This document shows, piece by piece, positions 31,964-41,012 of a stretch of DNA of 64,000 nt. Under the pieces are notes generated by a model. That model was not told the origin of the DNA, did not search any database, and saw only the letters and a program-made list of their open reading frames with translations. Positions within the stretch are counted from its first letter, which is position 1. Each line of letters begins with the position of its first letter. The position numbers were made by a program, and so were the translations under genes. The stretch comes from JAPPLB01 sp965218555 (GTDB lineage: Bacteria > Acidobacteriota > Terriglobia > Bryobacterales > UBA6623), in NCBI GenBank assembly GCA_965218555.1, contig OZ244625.1, positions 62,001-126,000 on the forward strand, written 5' to 3'.

Positions 31964-33172
31964 CTACCCCTCGTAGGAGACCCGCCACAGCTTGCGGCCG
32001 CCGTCTTCGGATACGAGCAGCGAGCCATCCGGCATCTGCAGCAGACCGACGGGCCGGCCCCAGACGCGCCGGTCGTCCGGACTGATCCGCCACCCGGTCA
32101 AGAAGTCTTGCGGGCCCGATGTCGGCTTGCCGTCTTTGAACGGGATATAAGCAATCTTGTAGCCCACCCGTTTCGACCGATTCCACGAGCCGTGAAAAGC
32201 GAGGAAGAGACCGCCTTGGTACTGATCCGGGAACTGCTTTCCGGTGTAGAAAAGAATGTCGAGCACCGCCACATGCGCCCCCAGCAGCACATCGGGGTAG
32301 ATCGTCTTCTTCACCATGTCGGGCGCGGCGTCCTTGTGGCGCGGCTCCTCGTGCGGCCCGGAATACGCATACGGCCATCCGTAGAAGCCGCCTTCCTTGA
32401 TCTGCACGAGGAAATCCGACACCAGGTCATCACCCAGGCCGTCGCGCTCCTGCACCGCGGCCCAGAGATCGTCGCTTCCCGGACGCCAGCGCAGGCCGAT
32501 GATATTCCGCAGTCCGGTCGCCACGATCTCATGACCACTGCCATCCGGGTTGTAACGGTTCAACGCCGCGCGAGCCGGCGGCTCGTTCAAGTCGATATTC
32601 GACTCCGAACCGATGGTCACATACAGCTTCTTGTAGTCGCGGTCGAACAGCAGGGTCCGCGTCCAGTGGCCCTTGCCATAGTCGTGCAGGGGAATGATCT
32701 CCTCGCCCGGCGTCGCCACGTCCATCGCCTTCTCGTTGTACTTGTAGCGCTTCACCGACGTCGTTTCGGCGACGTAGAGCCAGTCCTCATGAAAGGCCAG
32801 GCCGTACGACCGGTCGAGGTTTTCCAAGATCTTCTTCTTCGAACCGTCATGCAGCACATAGAGCACGCCTGTCGCTTCGCGCCGCTCGCCGCTGTCGGTA
32901 AGCAGAATCTCGTTGCTCGGCCCCAGCAACATGAAACGCGGCCGGTTGTCGAATCCGGCCATGTACTCTTCCACCTCGAACCCCGCCGGGACAGTAAGGC
33001 CCGCGCCTTCCGGTTTGGCGACCACCTGGGGACGATTGCTCGCTGACGGCGTGTGGAACGGGTCGGGCAAGCCCTTCCAATTGACGGGTTTCTCGCCCGG
33101 CTGCGAAAGTGCGGCGGCGGCCAAGACCACGAAGGCCGCCAGGGTCAACAGGATTCGAGAGCGCGTAGTCAT
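31964..33172 (-). CDS. Exported PQQ-dependent sugar/sorbosone dehydrogenase-like protein
   Basis: The 402-residue protein has a signal peptide (ILLTLAAFVVLAAAALSQPG) and the six-bladed propeller pattern of soluble glucose/sorbosone dehydrogenases: PAGFEVEEYMAGFDNRP, SYGLAFHEDWLYVAET, ATGLRNIIGLRWRPGSDDLW, GGLFLAFHGSWNRSKRVGY and LQMPDGSLLVSEDGG. Such enzymes oxidise aldoses or alcohols in the periplasm using PQQ. The adjacent multiheme cytochrome is a natural electron acceptor. No PQQ biosynthesis genes are in the window. Confidence 0.85.
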   Translation of the reverse strand: MTTRSRILLTLAAFVVLAAAALSQPGEKPVNWKGLPDPFHTPSASNRPQVVAKPEGAGLTVPAGFEVEEYMAGFDNRPRFMLLGPSNEILLTDSGERREATGVLYVLHDGSKKKILENLDRSYGLAFHEDWLYVAETTSVKRYKYNEKAMDVATPGEEIIPLHDYGKGHWTRTLLFDRDYKKLYVTIGSESNIDLNEPPARAALNRYNPDGSGHEIVATGLRNIIGLRWRPGSDDLWAAVQERDGLGDDLVSDFLVQIKEGGFYGWPYAYSGPHEEPRHKDAAPDMVKKTIYPDVLLGAHVAVLDILFYTGKQFPDQYQGGLFLAFHGSWNRSKRVGYKIAYIPFKDGKPTSGPQDFLTGWRISPDDRRVWGRPVGLLQMPDGSLLVSEDGGRKLWRVSYEG

Positions 33173-33373
33173 AGCAAGCAGTATCGTATATTCGCCGAGG
33201 TCTCGCCAAGCTGCCGGCCGGCAAGGCGTTGCGGGATCTCGGTGCTCAGAGCCGCCGCTTGATCACCGCAGCACAGGCGCCACGGCCATGCTCCCGGAAA
33301 GATCCCTCTTACGGCAAGATCGGCTTGACCGGATTCCGCATCCGTCTGCTACAACGGAACCGACGAGGTTTTC

Positions 33374-33595
33374 ATGACGCTCGGCCGCTGGCTCATCTTG
33401 ATCGGAGTCGTCTTCGCGGCCGCGGGCCTGATGGTTATGCTCGCGGCCAAACTCGGACTGCCGCGCCTCGGCCGTCTCCCCGGAGACATCGTCTATCGCG
33501 GCAAGAACACGACTGTCTACCTGCCTATCGTCACGTGTCTGGTTCTGAGCGTCCTGTTGACCATCGTGTTCTCACTCTTCAACCGCTTCCGATAG
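33374..33595 (+). CDS. DUF2905 family small membrane protein
   Basis: The 73-residue protein consists of two membrane helices (LILIGVVFAAAGLMVMLAA and LPIVTCLVLSVLLTIVFSL) around the family motif LGRLPGDIVYRGKN. The function of DUF2905 is unknown. Single gene, divergent from the sugar dehydrogenase. Confidence 0.88.
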   Translation: MTLGRWLILIGVVFAAAGLMVMLAAKLGLPRLGRLPGDIVYRGKNTTVYLPIVTCLVLSVLLTIVFSLFNRFR

Positions 33596-33872
33596 CGTTC
33601 GTCTGCGGGGGGGCGGTTCGTCGTGATTCGTGTGCGATTCGTTCGGTCCGCGCCGTCCGGTTACTATGCTATTGACTTGCCCACCGACGTTGCCACGTTC
33701 GCGTCGTGAGTTGCGACGGGCTCGAATCTCGTCATGGTCTTCAATCGTTCAGGCAACCTCTGTTTTCCGGGGGCGATGCACGGCATGGGCAATGTCCGCC
33801 TCGTAGGCGTCTGCGGTTCATAGATTCGGCAACGCATTCGCGATCGCACCACGAACAGGATCCCCCATCCGC
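33596..33872. other. Intergenic stretch, nothing recognised
   Basis: 277 bp between DUF2905 and the YwaF-like gene. It contains a short stretch (GTGATTCGTGTGCGATTCG at about 33622-33640) reminiscent of the TCGTG stutter in the dispersed repeat, but too short to call. No gene or RNA seen. Confidence 0.4.
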
Positions 33873-34649
33873 ATGGCCACTGCCGGACTCCAGACGTTTG
33901 GCGCGACGCACATCTTCACGATGGCTTTCACGCTGGCGCTGCCGATCCTGCTCGCGGTGGTTGCGCGAAGGGCGGCCTCCGAGGCGGTCGCCACTGCCAT
34001 CGGCTATCTACTGGCCGGCACGCTCCTGATCAACGAAGCGGCCCACTGGGCCTACCGGCTCACCGAATTCGGTCTCAGTAGCTTCGTGCAGAACCACCTG
34101 CCGCTCCATGCCTGCAGCGTTGCGGTCTTCGCGACCGCAGCGGCCCTGCTCTTTCGCAATCAGATGGCTTACGAGATCGCCTATTTCTGGGGCTTGGTTG
34201 GTTCTTCGAACGCCGTGATCACACCGGGGCTTGAGGAAGGATTCCCGGAGTACCTCTTTTTTCAATATTTCATTTCGCATTCCGGCATCGTCGTGGGGGT
34301 GCTCTTCGCCACCTGGGGCCGCAAGATGAAACCGACGCTCGGCGGACTCTTCCGGGCGTTTGTCTGCCTCAACGTCTTCGCGGCGGGACTCGCCGTCTTC
34401 AACTTCTTTTTGGGCTCGAACTACATGTATCTCTGCGGGCCGCCTAGCGGTACGGTTACGCCCTTCTTCTTCGCACCGTGGCCGTGGTATATCCCGATTC
34501 TCGAAGTCATCGCATTGGCCATGTTCTTCGGCGTCCTTTCTCCGTTCCTCGTGGCCCGGGGGTGGCTATCCCGAGGATCAGCCGGTCTTCCGCGAGGGAC
34601 GGGAGACAGGGCCATTCCGAGCATGGAGGGACACCCGTCCGATGATTAG
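33873..34649 (+). CDS. TIGR02206/YwaF-like integral membrane protein
   Basis: The 258-residue protein has about seven membrane helices. The pattern GATHIFTMAFTLALP, then LPLHACSVAVFATAAALL, YFWGLVGSSNAVITPGLEEG and NYMYLCGPPSGTVTPFF matches the YwaF/TIGR02206 family of unknown function, whose members carry a conserved LPLHxC motif in the third helix. It lies 72 bp before lolA in the same direction but is probably a separate unit. Confidence 0.8.
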   Translation: MATAGLQTFGATHIFTMAFTLALPILLAVVARRAASEAVATAIGYLLAGTLLINEAAHWAYRLTEFGLSSFVQNHLPLHACSVAVFATAAALLFRNQMAYEIAYFWGLVGSSNAVITPGLEEGFPEYLFFQYFISHSGIVVGVLFATWGRKMKPTLGGLFRAFVCLNVFAAGLAVFNFFLGSNYMYLCGPPSGTVTPFFFAPWPWYIPILEVIALAMFFGVLSPFLVARGWLSRGSAGLPRGTGDRAIPSMEGHPSDD

Positions 34650-34721
34650 AAGATGCTCTTTGCCCCCACACCTTCGAGGCTCCGGTTTGCGGCTCGAAAG
34701 TTTTCTAAACGCAGTCCCGGC

Positions 34722-35396
34722 ATGCCGCGTCGTATTTATGTGCGGAAACTCCGTGGAGTAGTATGCCTGGCTGTCTTTGGAGCGGCTGTAACGACGGCGG
34801 AACCGAGGCTCGGCGACATCTTGTCGGAGATTGAGCGTCACTACAACAGCCTGGCGACGATGCAGGTGAAGTTTGCTCAGACCGTCGAGTACAAGGGCCA
34901 TGCGCGCATCCACGAGCGCGGCAAGCTGTCGTTGCTGCGGCCTAAGAAGATGCGCTGGGACTATACCGTACCTGCCGGCAAGCTATTAATCGGCGACGGC
35001 GAGACCCTGCACATGTATAATCCCCGCACCAATCAGGTGCGCCTCGTCAAGCTCGATGACAGCGGTGACCTGCGCGCACCCTTGTCGTTTCTGCTGGGAC
35101 GGCTCCGGTTTCGGCGGCAGTTCGAAAATCTGCGCCTGGAAACCATCGAGGGCGCAACCGCCGTCGTCGGCGAAGGCCGGCCCGGCAAAGACTACTTCGA
35201 GCGCGTCGAGTTCACCTACGACCCGACGGCCTTCAGCCTGAAGCGCCTGCGCGTCTTCGGGCGAGACGATTCGGTGACGACGTTCGCCTTCGCGCAAGAA
35301 GAGAGAAATCTCAGACTTGACGAGAGTCTGTTTGTGCTGCAGGTTCCGGCGGACGCCGAGGTGCTTGAACATTCCGGACGCAGAGAGCAGCCATGA
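34722..35396 (+). CDS. lolA: LolA-like outer-membrane lipoprotein carrier
   Basis: The 224-residue protein has a signal peptide (LRGVVCLAVFGAAVTTAEP) and the LolA pattern: LSEIERHYNSLATMQVKFAQ, RGKLSLLRPKKMRWDY, KLLIGDGETLHMYNP and FERVEFTYDPTAFSLKRLRV. LolA carries lipoproteins from the inner to the outer membrane through the periplasm. The start is set at ATG 34722, before the signal peptide; the frame is open to 34653. Its stop overlaps the gspF start by ATGA, an unusual coupling suggesting that lipoprotein delivery serves the secretion or pilus machine (for example a secretin pilotin). Confidence 0.85.
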   Translation: MPRRIYVRKLRGVVCLAVFGAAVTTAEPRLGDILSEIERHYNSLATMQVKFAQTVEYKGHARIHERGKLSLLRPKKMRWDYTVPAGKLLIGDGETLHMYNPRTNQVRLVKLDDSGDLRAPLSFLLGRLRFRRQFENLRLETIEGATAVVGEGRPGKDYFERVEFTYDPTAFSLKRLRVFGRDDSVTTFAFAQEERNLRLDESLFVLQVPADAEVLEHSGRREQP

Positions 35397-36604
35397 GCCA
35401 GTATCTCTGCAAGTACGCCGATCCCCAAGGGAGAGTGCGTGAGGAAGTCGAATCGGCGGAATCCGAAGAGGAACTGCGGCAGCGGCTGTCGGATCGCGGA
35501 TTCCTGATCTACTCGGTCAAGCCTCGCCACTCAATCGGTGAATGGAAGCTCGACAACGTGCGGTCTGCCGGGCGCAATCTGCCTCTCGAGCAGCTCCTCA
35601 TCTTCAATCAACAATTCGTAACCTTGACGCGCGCCGGCCTGCCGATCCTCAAAGCTCTTGAACTGCTCGTCGGCAACATCAAGAATCGCCGCCTGCGTAC
35701 CCACTTGCAGTCGGTCCACGAGAAGGTCAAGACCGGCATGCCGTTGTCGGAGGCCTTTCAATCCGAAGGCGTCTTCCCGCCGATTTATACAACGTCGATC
35801 ATGGCGGGCGAGAAGAGCGGCAGCCTGCCGGAGGTGATCGAGCGCTACGTGGCGTATCAGAAGGTGGCGCTCGGCGCGCGCAAGAAGATCCTGGTTTCTC
35901 TGATCTACCCGGCGGTGCTCGTCTTGCTCGTGTTCATCCTGATCCTGTTCCTGGTGACCTACGTCGTGCCGGAGTTCGCTTCGCTTTACGAGAGCATGGA
36001 CGCGCAACTGCCTTACATGACGCAACTCCTGGTCGCCTTCGGAGTAACGGCGAGCGAGAATCTATTGCTGATCGCCCTTGCCGTGTTTGGCATCGGCGGC
36101 GCGCTCGCTTGGTGGTTCCGCTCGGACCGTGTTCGAGATTCTCTCGATGGCTTCAAGCTCAAGGTCCCTCTGTTCGGGCAAATCTGGATCAAATACCAGG
36201 TGTCGCAACTCTGCCGCCTGCTGGGGACGCTGTTGCAAGGCGGCATCCCTCTGCTGCAAGCGTTGGAGACAACCGGCGCATCCTTGGGGTCGAGGCTGCT
36301 GCGGGAATCGATCGCGCAGTCCCGCGAGATGGTTCGCGTGGGGCAGCCGCTTTCGCGCGGTTTGGCCTCGGCGGGCATCTTTCCATCGCTCGCGGTCGAG
36401 ATGGTCAACGTGGGTGAGTCGACCGGCTCGCTGCCGGCGATGCTGCACTCGGTGGCGGAGTTCTTCGACGATGACGTCAACACGATGATGAGCGCCGCCC
36501 TGTCGCTGGTCGAGCCGGCGATCATGATCTTCATGGGCATCTTTGTGGCGTTTGTGCTGATTTCACTCTATTTGCCCATTTTCACCCTGGCGGAGACACT
36601 ATGA
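35393..36604 (+). CDS. gspF: Type II secretion/type IV pilus inner-membrane platform protein
   Basis: The 403-residue protein has two GspF repeats: an N-terminal cytoplasmic domain (LLIFNQQFVTLTRAGLPILK), membrane helices (LIYPAVLVLLVFILILFLVT and LLLIALAVFGIGGALAWW), the second repeat (QLCRLLGTLLQGGIPLLQAL) and a last helix (VEPAIMIFMGIFVAFVLIS). It anchors the assembly ATPase and organises pseudopilin extraction. ATGA overlaps link it to lolA before and gspE after. Confidence 0.94.
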   Translation: MSQYLCKYADPQGRVREEVESAESEEELRQRLSDRGFLIYSVKPRHSIGEWKLDNVRSAGRNLPLEQLLIFNQQFVTLTRAGLPILKALELLVGNIKNRRLRTHLQSVHEKVKTGMPLSEAFQSEGVFPPIYTTSIMAGEKSGSLPEVIERYVAYQKVALGARKKILVSLIYPAVLVLLVFILILFLVTYVVPEFASLYESMDAQLPYMTQLLVAFGVTASENLLLIALAVFGIGGALAWWFRSDRVRDSLDGFKLKVPLFGQIWIKYQVSQLCRLLGTLLQGGIPLLQALETTGASLGSRLLRESIAQSREMVRVGQPLSRGLASAGIFPSLAVEMVNVGESTGSLPAMLHSVAEFFDDDVNTMMSAALSLVEPAIMIFMGIFVAFVLISLYLPIFTLAETL

Positions 36605-38250
36605 GCAGGGCCGAGATGGCTGCGCAAGAACAACCCATTGGGGCAGACCTCGGCACTGAGGAAGCGGAAGCCCGCTCGCTCGCCACGCGCTACTACTACG
36701 ACTTCATCGACCTCGATCAGGTCTCGATCGACGCGGAGCTGTTCCGCTCGATCCCTGTCGAGTTGATGTTCCGGTACAACTTCGTGCCGGTCAGCGAGAA
36801 CCAAGGCGTGCTGGCCATCGCCATCGCCGATCCGAGGCAGTTGCCGACCCTTGATGAGATCTCTTTGCTGCTCGAAAAGAAGATCCGCATCCATGTCGCG
36901 ACGCTGTCGCAGATCAGCGGCCTGCTCAAGAAAACCGAGCAATCGCAACGGGTCCTTGAAGAAGTCACCGAGGGATTCGTACTCGACGTCATCCACGACG
37001 ACGACGGCGGCGACGAAACGATCTCGATCGAAAAGCTCACTGGCAGCGACGATATCAACCCCGTCATCCGGCTTGTCGATACGACGATCTTCAATGCGCT
37101 CGAGCGGCGCGCCAGCGACATCCACATCGAGACCCGCACGGATGAAGTCGCCATCAAGTACCGCATCGACGGTGTATTGCACTACGCCATGCCGCCCATC
37201 TCGAAAGAGTGGGATCGAACGATCGTCTCGCGCATCAAGGTGATGTCGGAACTAGATATCGCTGAACGCCGCGTACCTCAGGACGGGCGTTTCCGGGTCC
37301 GCTACAAAGGCCGGCAGATCGACTTCCGCGTTTCGATCATGCCCAATGTTCATGGTGAGGATGCCGTCCTCCGCGTGCTCGACAAGGAGTCGATGAGCGA
37401 GAAGTTTCATCAGCTTTCCCTTGACGTCGTGGGGTTCGACGAGCGTGATCTGAAGGGCTACCGTCGGTACATCCGCGAGCCTTACGGCATGGTGCTCGTC
37501 ACTGGACCGACCGGCAGCGGCAAAACCACCACACTCTACGCGGCGCTCAGCGAAATCAAGACCGACGAAGACAAGATCATCACGATCGAAGACCCGGTCG
37601 AGTACCAGATCAAAGGAATCACGCAGATTCCCGTCAACGAGAAAAAGGGGTTGACGTTCGCGCGCGGGCTACGCTCCATCCTGCGTCACGACCCCGACAA
37701 GATCATGGTCGGTGAGATCCGCGATACCGAAACGGCGCAGATCGCGATCCAATCCGCGCTGACCGGGCATCTGGTGTTCACGACCGTTCACGCCAACAAT
37801 GTCGTAGACGTGATCGGGCGCTTCCTGAACATGGGCGTCGAACCCTACAACTTCGTGTCGTCGCTGAACTGCATCCTCGCTCAGCGGCTCGTGCGGGTGA
37901 TCTGCGAACACTGCAAGATGCGCGTGCGGTACCCCCTGGCTGTACTCGAAGAATCGCGGTTGGACCCCGCGGAATGGGGCGACTTCGAGTTCGCGGAGAG
38001 CCCCGGCTGCATCGAATGCGCCGGCACGGGTTATCGCGGGCGCACCGCGATCCACGAGTTGTTGAACTTGACGGACCACATCCGGGAGCTGATTCTCGAG
38101 CGCAAGCCGTCGTCGGAAATCGCCCGCGCCGCTCGCGAAGAGGGTATGCGCACACTGAGGGAATCCGCTGTTGATCGCGTGCGCGCAGGCATCACCACAT
38201 TGCGTGAGATCAACAAGGTCACGTTCATCGACCAAGACGAGAACGACTGA
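36601..38250 (+). CDS. gspE: Type II secretion/type IV pilus assembly ATPase
   Basis: The 549-residue protein has an N-terminal MshEN-type domain (LEEAEARSLATRYYYDFIDL region), Walker A (TGPTGSGKTTTL, about residue 302), the Asp box, Walker B (IMVGEIRDTETAQIA), the His box and a four-Cys zinc site (CEHC and CIECAGTGYRGR). It powers pseudopilus or pilus assembly. PilB and GspE are hard to tell apart; the tandem GspF and PilM-P partners fit either system. It starts at ATGA over the gspF stop. Confidence 0.94.
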   Translation: MSRAEMAAQEQPIGADLGTEEAEARSLATRYYYDFIDLDQVSIDAELFRSIPVELMFRYNFVPVSENQGVLAIAIADPRQLPTLDEISLLLEKKIRIHVATLSQISGLLKKTEQSQRVLEEVTEGFVLDVIHDDDGGDETISIEKLTGSDDINPVIRLVDTTIFNALERRASDIHIETRTDEVAIKYRIDGVLHYAMPPISKEWDRTIVSRIKVMSELDIAERRVPQDGRFRVRYKGRQIDFRVSIMPNVHGEDAVLRVLDKESMSEKFHQLSLDVVGFDERDLKGYRRYIREPYGMVLVTGPTGSGKTTTLYAALSEIKTDEDKIITIEDPVEYQIKGITQIPVNEKKGLTFARGLRSILRHDPDKIMVGEIRDTETAQIAIQSALTGHLVFTTVHANNVVDVIGRFLNMGVEPYNFVSSLNCILAQRLVRVICEHCKMRVRYPLAVLEESRLDPAEWGDFEFAESPGCIECAGTGYRGRTAIHELLNLTDHIRELILERKPSSEIARAAREEGMRTLRESAVDRVRAGITTLREINKVTFIDQDEND

Positions 38251-38251
38251 A

Positions 38252-39127
38252 ATGCTGCACCGGCTCAAATATCTGCTCGTGGACCCGCCGCCGCCGCTCG
38301 TGGTCGAAATCAGCAGCCTCGGTGTGTCCGCCGTGACGCGTGACTTGCAAACCGGAGAAGTCGCGGCGCTGGCCCGCCGGAACTTCCCGCCGGGACTCCT
38401 CGAGCTCTCACCGAATCGCCCCAACATTCAGGATGCAGCCGCCTTTGATGAAGCAGTGGGCGGCGTCATCAGCGAGCTCGGTGACTTGCGGCGCCCGGAT
38501 ATGGCTCTGATTCTCCCCGACAACTGTTCCCGTTTGACGGTCCTCGACTTCGACAGCCTGACCGGCGACGCCAAGGAGCGCTTGAAGCTGATCCGCTGGC
38601 GGTTGAAAAAAACCGTGCCGTTCGACGTGGAAGCGGCCCGGATCGCTTACCACACGTGGCCGACTGCGAACGGAGTTACGGCGCTCGTCTCGGCCAGCCT
38701 GGCCGAGGTCATTCGGCAATACGAAACCCCGTTCGAGCAGCGGGGACTGTGGCCGGGCCACGTGTCGCTCTCGACATGCGCGGCACTGAACCTGCTGCCG
38801 AACGATTCGATGACCTTGCTCGCCAAACGCGCGGGCCCGGCGCTCACGATGGCGGCTGTGGAAGCAGGCGCCGTGCGGATGGTGCGTTCTGTCGAGCTCA
38901 CGGCGCCGGCCGGATCCGAAGATGACTGGAGCGAAGCCGCCCGTGACATCTATCCGACCATGGTGTTCGTCGAGGATCATTTCGGCACGGCCGTGAAAAA
39001 GCTGGTGTTGTGCGGATTCGAAAGAATCCCGACGGCAACCGACCATGAAGTGGGGTGGTTGCGCTCGCCGGAAGGCTCGGTGGACGGCCGGGAAGCCGGC
39101 ATCTGGGGCTACCTGAGCCTGCATTGA
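38252..39127 (+). CDS. PilM/GspL-like actin-fold protein
   Basis: The 291-residue protein opens LVVEISSLGVSAVTRDL, the first strand-loop of the PilM/GspL actin-like fold, followed by RPDMALILPDNCSRLTVLDF and the long LKLIRWRLKKTVPFDVEAA helix typical of PilM. There is no membrane helix, so it is the cytoplasmic PilM-like half; the following PilN-like gene supplies the membrane part. It links the ATPase to the PilN/O ring. Starts 1 bp after the gspE stop. Confidence 0.8.
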   Translation: MLHRLKYLLVDPPPPLVVEISSLGVSAVTRDLQTGEVAALARRNFPPGLLELSPNRPNIQDAAAFDEAVGGVISELGDLRRPDMALILPDNCSRLTVLDFDSLTGDAKERLKLIRWRLKKTVPFDVEAARIAYHTWPTANGVTALVSASLAEVIRQYETPFEQRGLWPGHVSLSTCAALNLLPNDSMTLLAKRAGPALTMAAVEAGAVRMVRSVELTAPAGSEDDWSEAARDIYPTMVFVEDHFGTAVKKLVLCGFERIPTATDHEVGWLRSPEGSVDGREAGIWGYLSLH

Positions 39128-39139
39128 GGAAACAACGCG

Positions 39140-39706
39140 GTGCGGCTTGAACTCAATCTGGCGACAAAGCCGTTCGGACGGCGGCGGCTGTTCTGGGTAT
39201 CCGCCGGCTCGGCGGGAATGATGCTGCTCGGAATCGCGGCGGCGCTCGTTACGCTCTACGTGCAGAACCGGGAGCCCGCACCCCGATTCGTACTAAAAGA
39301 AGCCGCGCTGCGATCGCAGTTACGAGCGCTGCAGGCCGAAGAGGCCGATCTCAAGCGCAAGTTCACAGAACCCGCAAATGCAGAGGTGCTTGAGCGGTCG
39401 CTGTTCTTGAACGAACTGCTGTATCGCAAGGGCATTTCCTGGACCAGGACGTTTTCCGACCTGGAGCTGATTTTCCCGCCTCGAGTGCGTGTCGAACAGA
39501 TTCGGCCGCAAGTGACACCCGACAACGATGTACTACTGGAAATGACGGTCGGGGCCGAGACACGGCCGGATTTTATCGACTTGCTGAAAGTGCTGGAGGA
39601 GTCGGAGGTCTTCGGCACTCCTGATGTTCGGGGGTCGTCGCCGCCTACCGAGCAGGACCCGGTTTTCAAGTACCGCCTATTGGTGCGCTATGAGCAGCAA
39701 CTCTGA
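39140..39706 (+). CDS. PilN/GspL-periplasmic-like assembly protein
   Basis: The 188-residue protein has the PilN N-terminal signature LELNLATKPFGRRRLFW (a variant of the INLLP motif that contacts PilM), one membrane helix (AGMMLLGIAAALVTLYVQ), a coiled coil (LRSQLRALQAEEADLKRKF) and a small ferredoxin-like end. It starts at GTG 39140, 12 bp after pilM, and overlaps the PilO-like gene by 17 bp. Confidence 0.8.
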   Translation: MRLELNLATKPFGRRRLFWVSAGSAGMMLLGIAAALVTLYVQNREPAPRFVLKEAALRSQLRALQAEEADLKRKFTEPANAEVLERSLFLNELLYRKGISWTRTFSDLELIFPPRVRVEQIRPQVTPDNDVLLEMTVGAETRPDFIDLLKVLEESEVFGTPDVRGSSPPTEQDPVFKYRLLVRYEQQL

Positions 39707-40298
39707 ATCGAACGAGGTGCAAGAAGCGCCGAAGCGGAAGCTCGCGCTGCCGCGGCGGCGGCTCACCCGGCGGCATATGCTGGCGACTCTGGCAGTGCTG
39801 TTGGCTTTCGAGGTCGGCTTCTATCTTTTCGCCGTGCGGCCCCTCGGCGCTCGCGAGGAGGAACGGGAAATTCTGCTGCGCACTCTGCTGCAGCAAAAGC
39901 AACAGAAAACCGAAGAGCTCGAGCGCCTGCGAGCCGTCGTCGCCAAAGTGGAAAAGGCGCGTGTCGAAGGAGACGAGCTCATCAACCAACTCACGCTGGC
40001 GCGCAACAACACCTACTCGCGGCTCGTCGCAGAATTGGATGCGGCCGCCGACGAAGCCGGGCTCGAGTCCCGCGAGCGAGCCTATGACCCCGACCCCATT
40101 GAAGGCGCCGATGAATACGGCGCTATCACGGTCACGGCGAGTTTTCGCGGGCGCTACGAACAGCTCGTGAAGCTGTTGCATCGCTTGGATCATTCCGAGG
40201 AGTTCCTCATCATCGGCGCACTCGGAGCAACACCTCGCTCAGATACCAATGATCTGCAGATCACGATGAGGATCGACACGTTCGTGCGGGACTTATGA
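39690..40298 (+). CDS. PilO/GspM-like assembly protein
   Basis: The 202-residue protein has a basic N-terminus, one membrane helix (MLATLAVLLAFEVGFYLFAV), a coiled coil (LLQQKQQKTEELERLRAVVA) and a periplasmic ferredoxin-like domain (RYEQLVKLLHRLDHSEEFLI). This is PilO architecture, forming a dimer with PilN. I start it at ATG 39690 inside the end of the PilN-like gene; its stop overlaps the next start by ATGA. Confidence 0.8.
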   Translation: MSSNSESNEVQEAPKRKLALPRRRLTRRHMLATLAVLLAFEVGFYLFAVRPLGAREEEREILLRTLLQQKQQKTEELERLRAVVAKVEKARVEGDELINQLTLARNNTYSRLVAELDAAADEAGLESRERAYDPDPIEGADEYGAITVTASFRGRYEQLVKLLHRLDHSEEFLIIGALGATPRSDTNDLQITMRIDTFVRDL

Positions 40299-40999
40299 AG
40301 ATCGGCGCGGAAAGGAACAAGGTCATTCTTCTGGCGGTGGTTTCCGTCATCTTGGCCTACACGGTCTATTCACAGCAATTCAGCGGCCCGCCGCGACCGC
40401 CGGCGCCTCGTCCGAGGCCGACAGCCGCCTCAGCGAAAGCGACGAATCGCCCGCAACAGAATCGGGCGACGAGCAGCCGGCCTGTCAGCCGCGGCGGGAA
40501 CTTTCGGCCGCGCTTCGGCCAGGGCGCCGATGACGAGCCGCTCGACCCGATGGTGGTCGACCCGACCATCCGTATCGACCTGTGGGCGGCCGTGAAAGCA
40601 GTCGAGTTCGAGGGCGTCGAGAGAGACCTCTTCCGCTTTGGCGAGCGCAGAAAAAAAGTCGTTGCGCCGCCTGATCCGGACAAGGTGGTCAAGGCGCAGG
40701 AAAGACTGCAGGAATTAGAGCGGGCAAGACGAGCAAAGGCCGCCTCCGAAAAACCAGCCCGGAAGCCCGCGCGCAAGGCCCCTCCCATCAGCTTCACGTA
40801 CTACGGGTTCGCCAACGAGCCCGGCAATCCCCGGAAACGAGCTTTCCTTCTCGATGGCGAGGACATTCTCATCGGTGGTGAAGGGGACGTCTTCAAGAAG
40901 CGTTATAAGATTATTCGTATCGGCCTCAATTCGATTGTGGTCGAAGACCTCAACTTCAACGATCAACAGACGCTGAAGTTGATCGAAGGACCGGCCTGA
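40295..40999 (+). CDS. PilP/GspC-like periplasmic linker protein
   Basis: The 234-residue protein has one N-terminal helix (KVILLAVVSVILAYTVYSQ), a Pro/Arg-rich disordered linker (PPRPPAPRPRPTAASAK), a Lys/Arg-rich charged stretch, and a C-terminal beta domain (FTYYGFANEPGNPRKRAFLL, then VFKKRYKIIRIGLNSIVVED) that matches the HR domain of PilP/GspC, which contacts the secretin. Fourth gene of the coupled pilM-N-O-P-like set. Confidence 0.75.
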   Translation: MKIGAERNKVILLAVVSVILAYTVYSQQFSGPPRPPAPRPRPTAASAKATNRPQQNRATSSRPVSRGGNFRPRFGQGADDEPLDPMVVDPTIRIDLWAAVKAVEFEGVERDLFRFGERRKKVVAPPDPDKVVKAQERLQELERARRAKAASEKPARKPARKAPPISFTYYGFANEPGNPRKRAFLLDGEDILIGGEGDVFKKRYKIIRIGLNSIVVEDLNFNDQQTLKLIEGPA

Positions 41000-41012
41000 C
41001 TCGCAGCGAACC

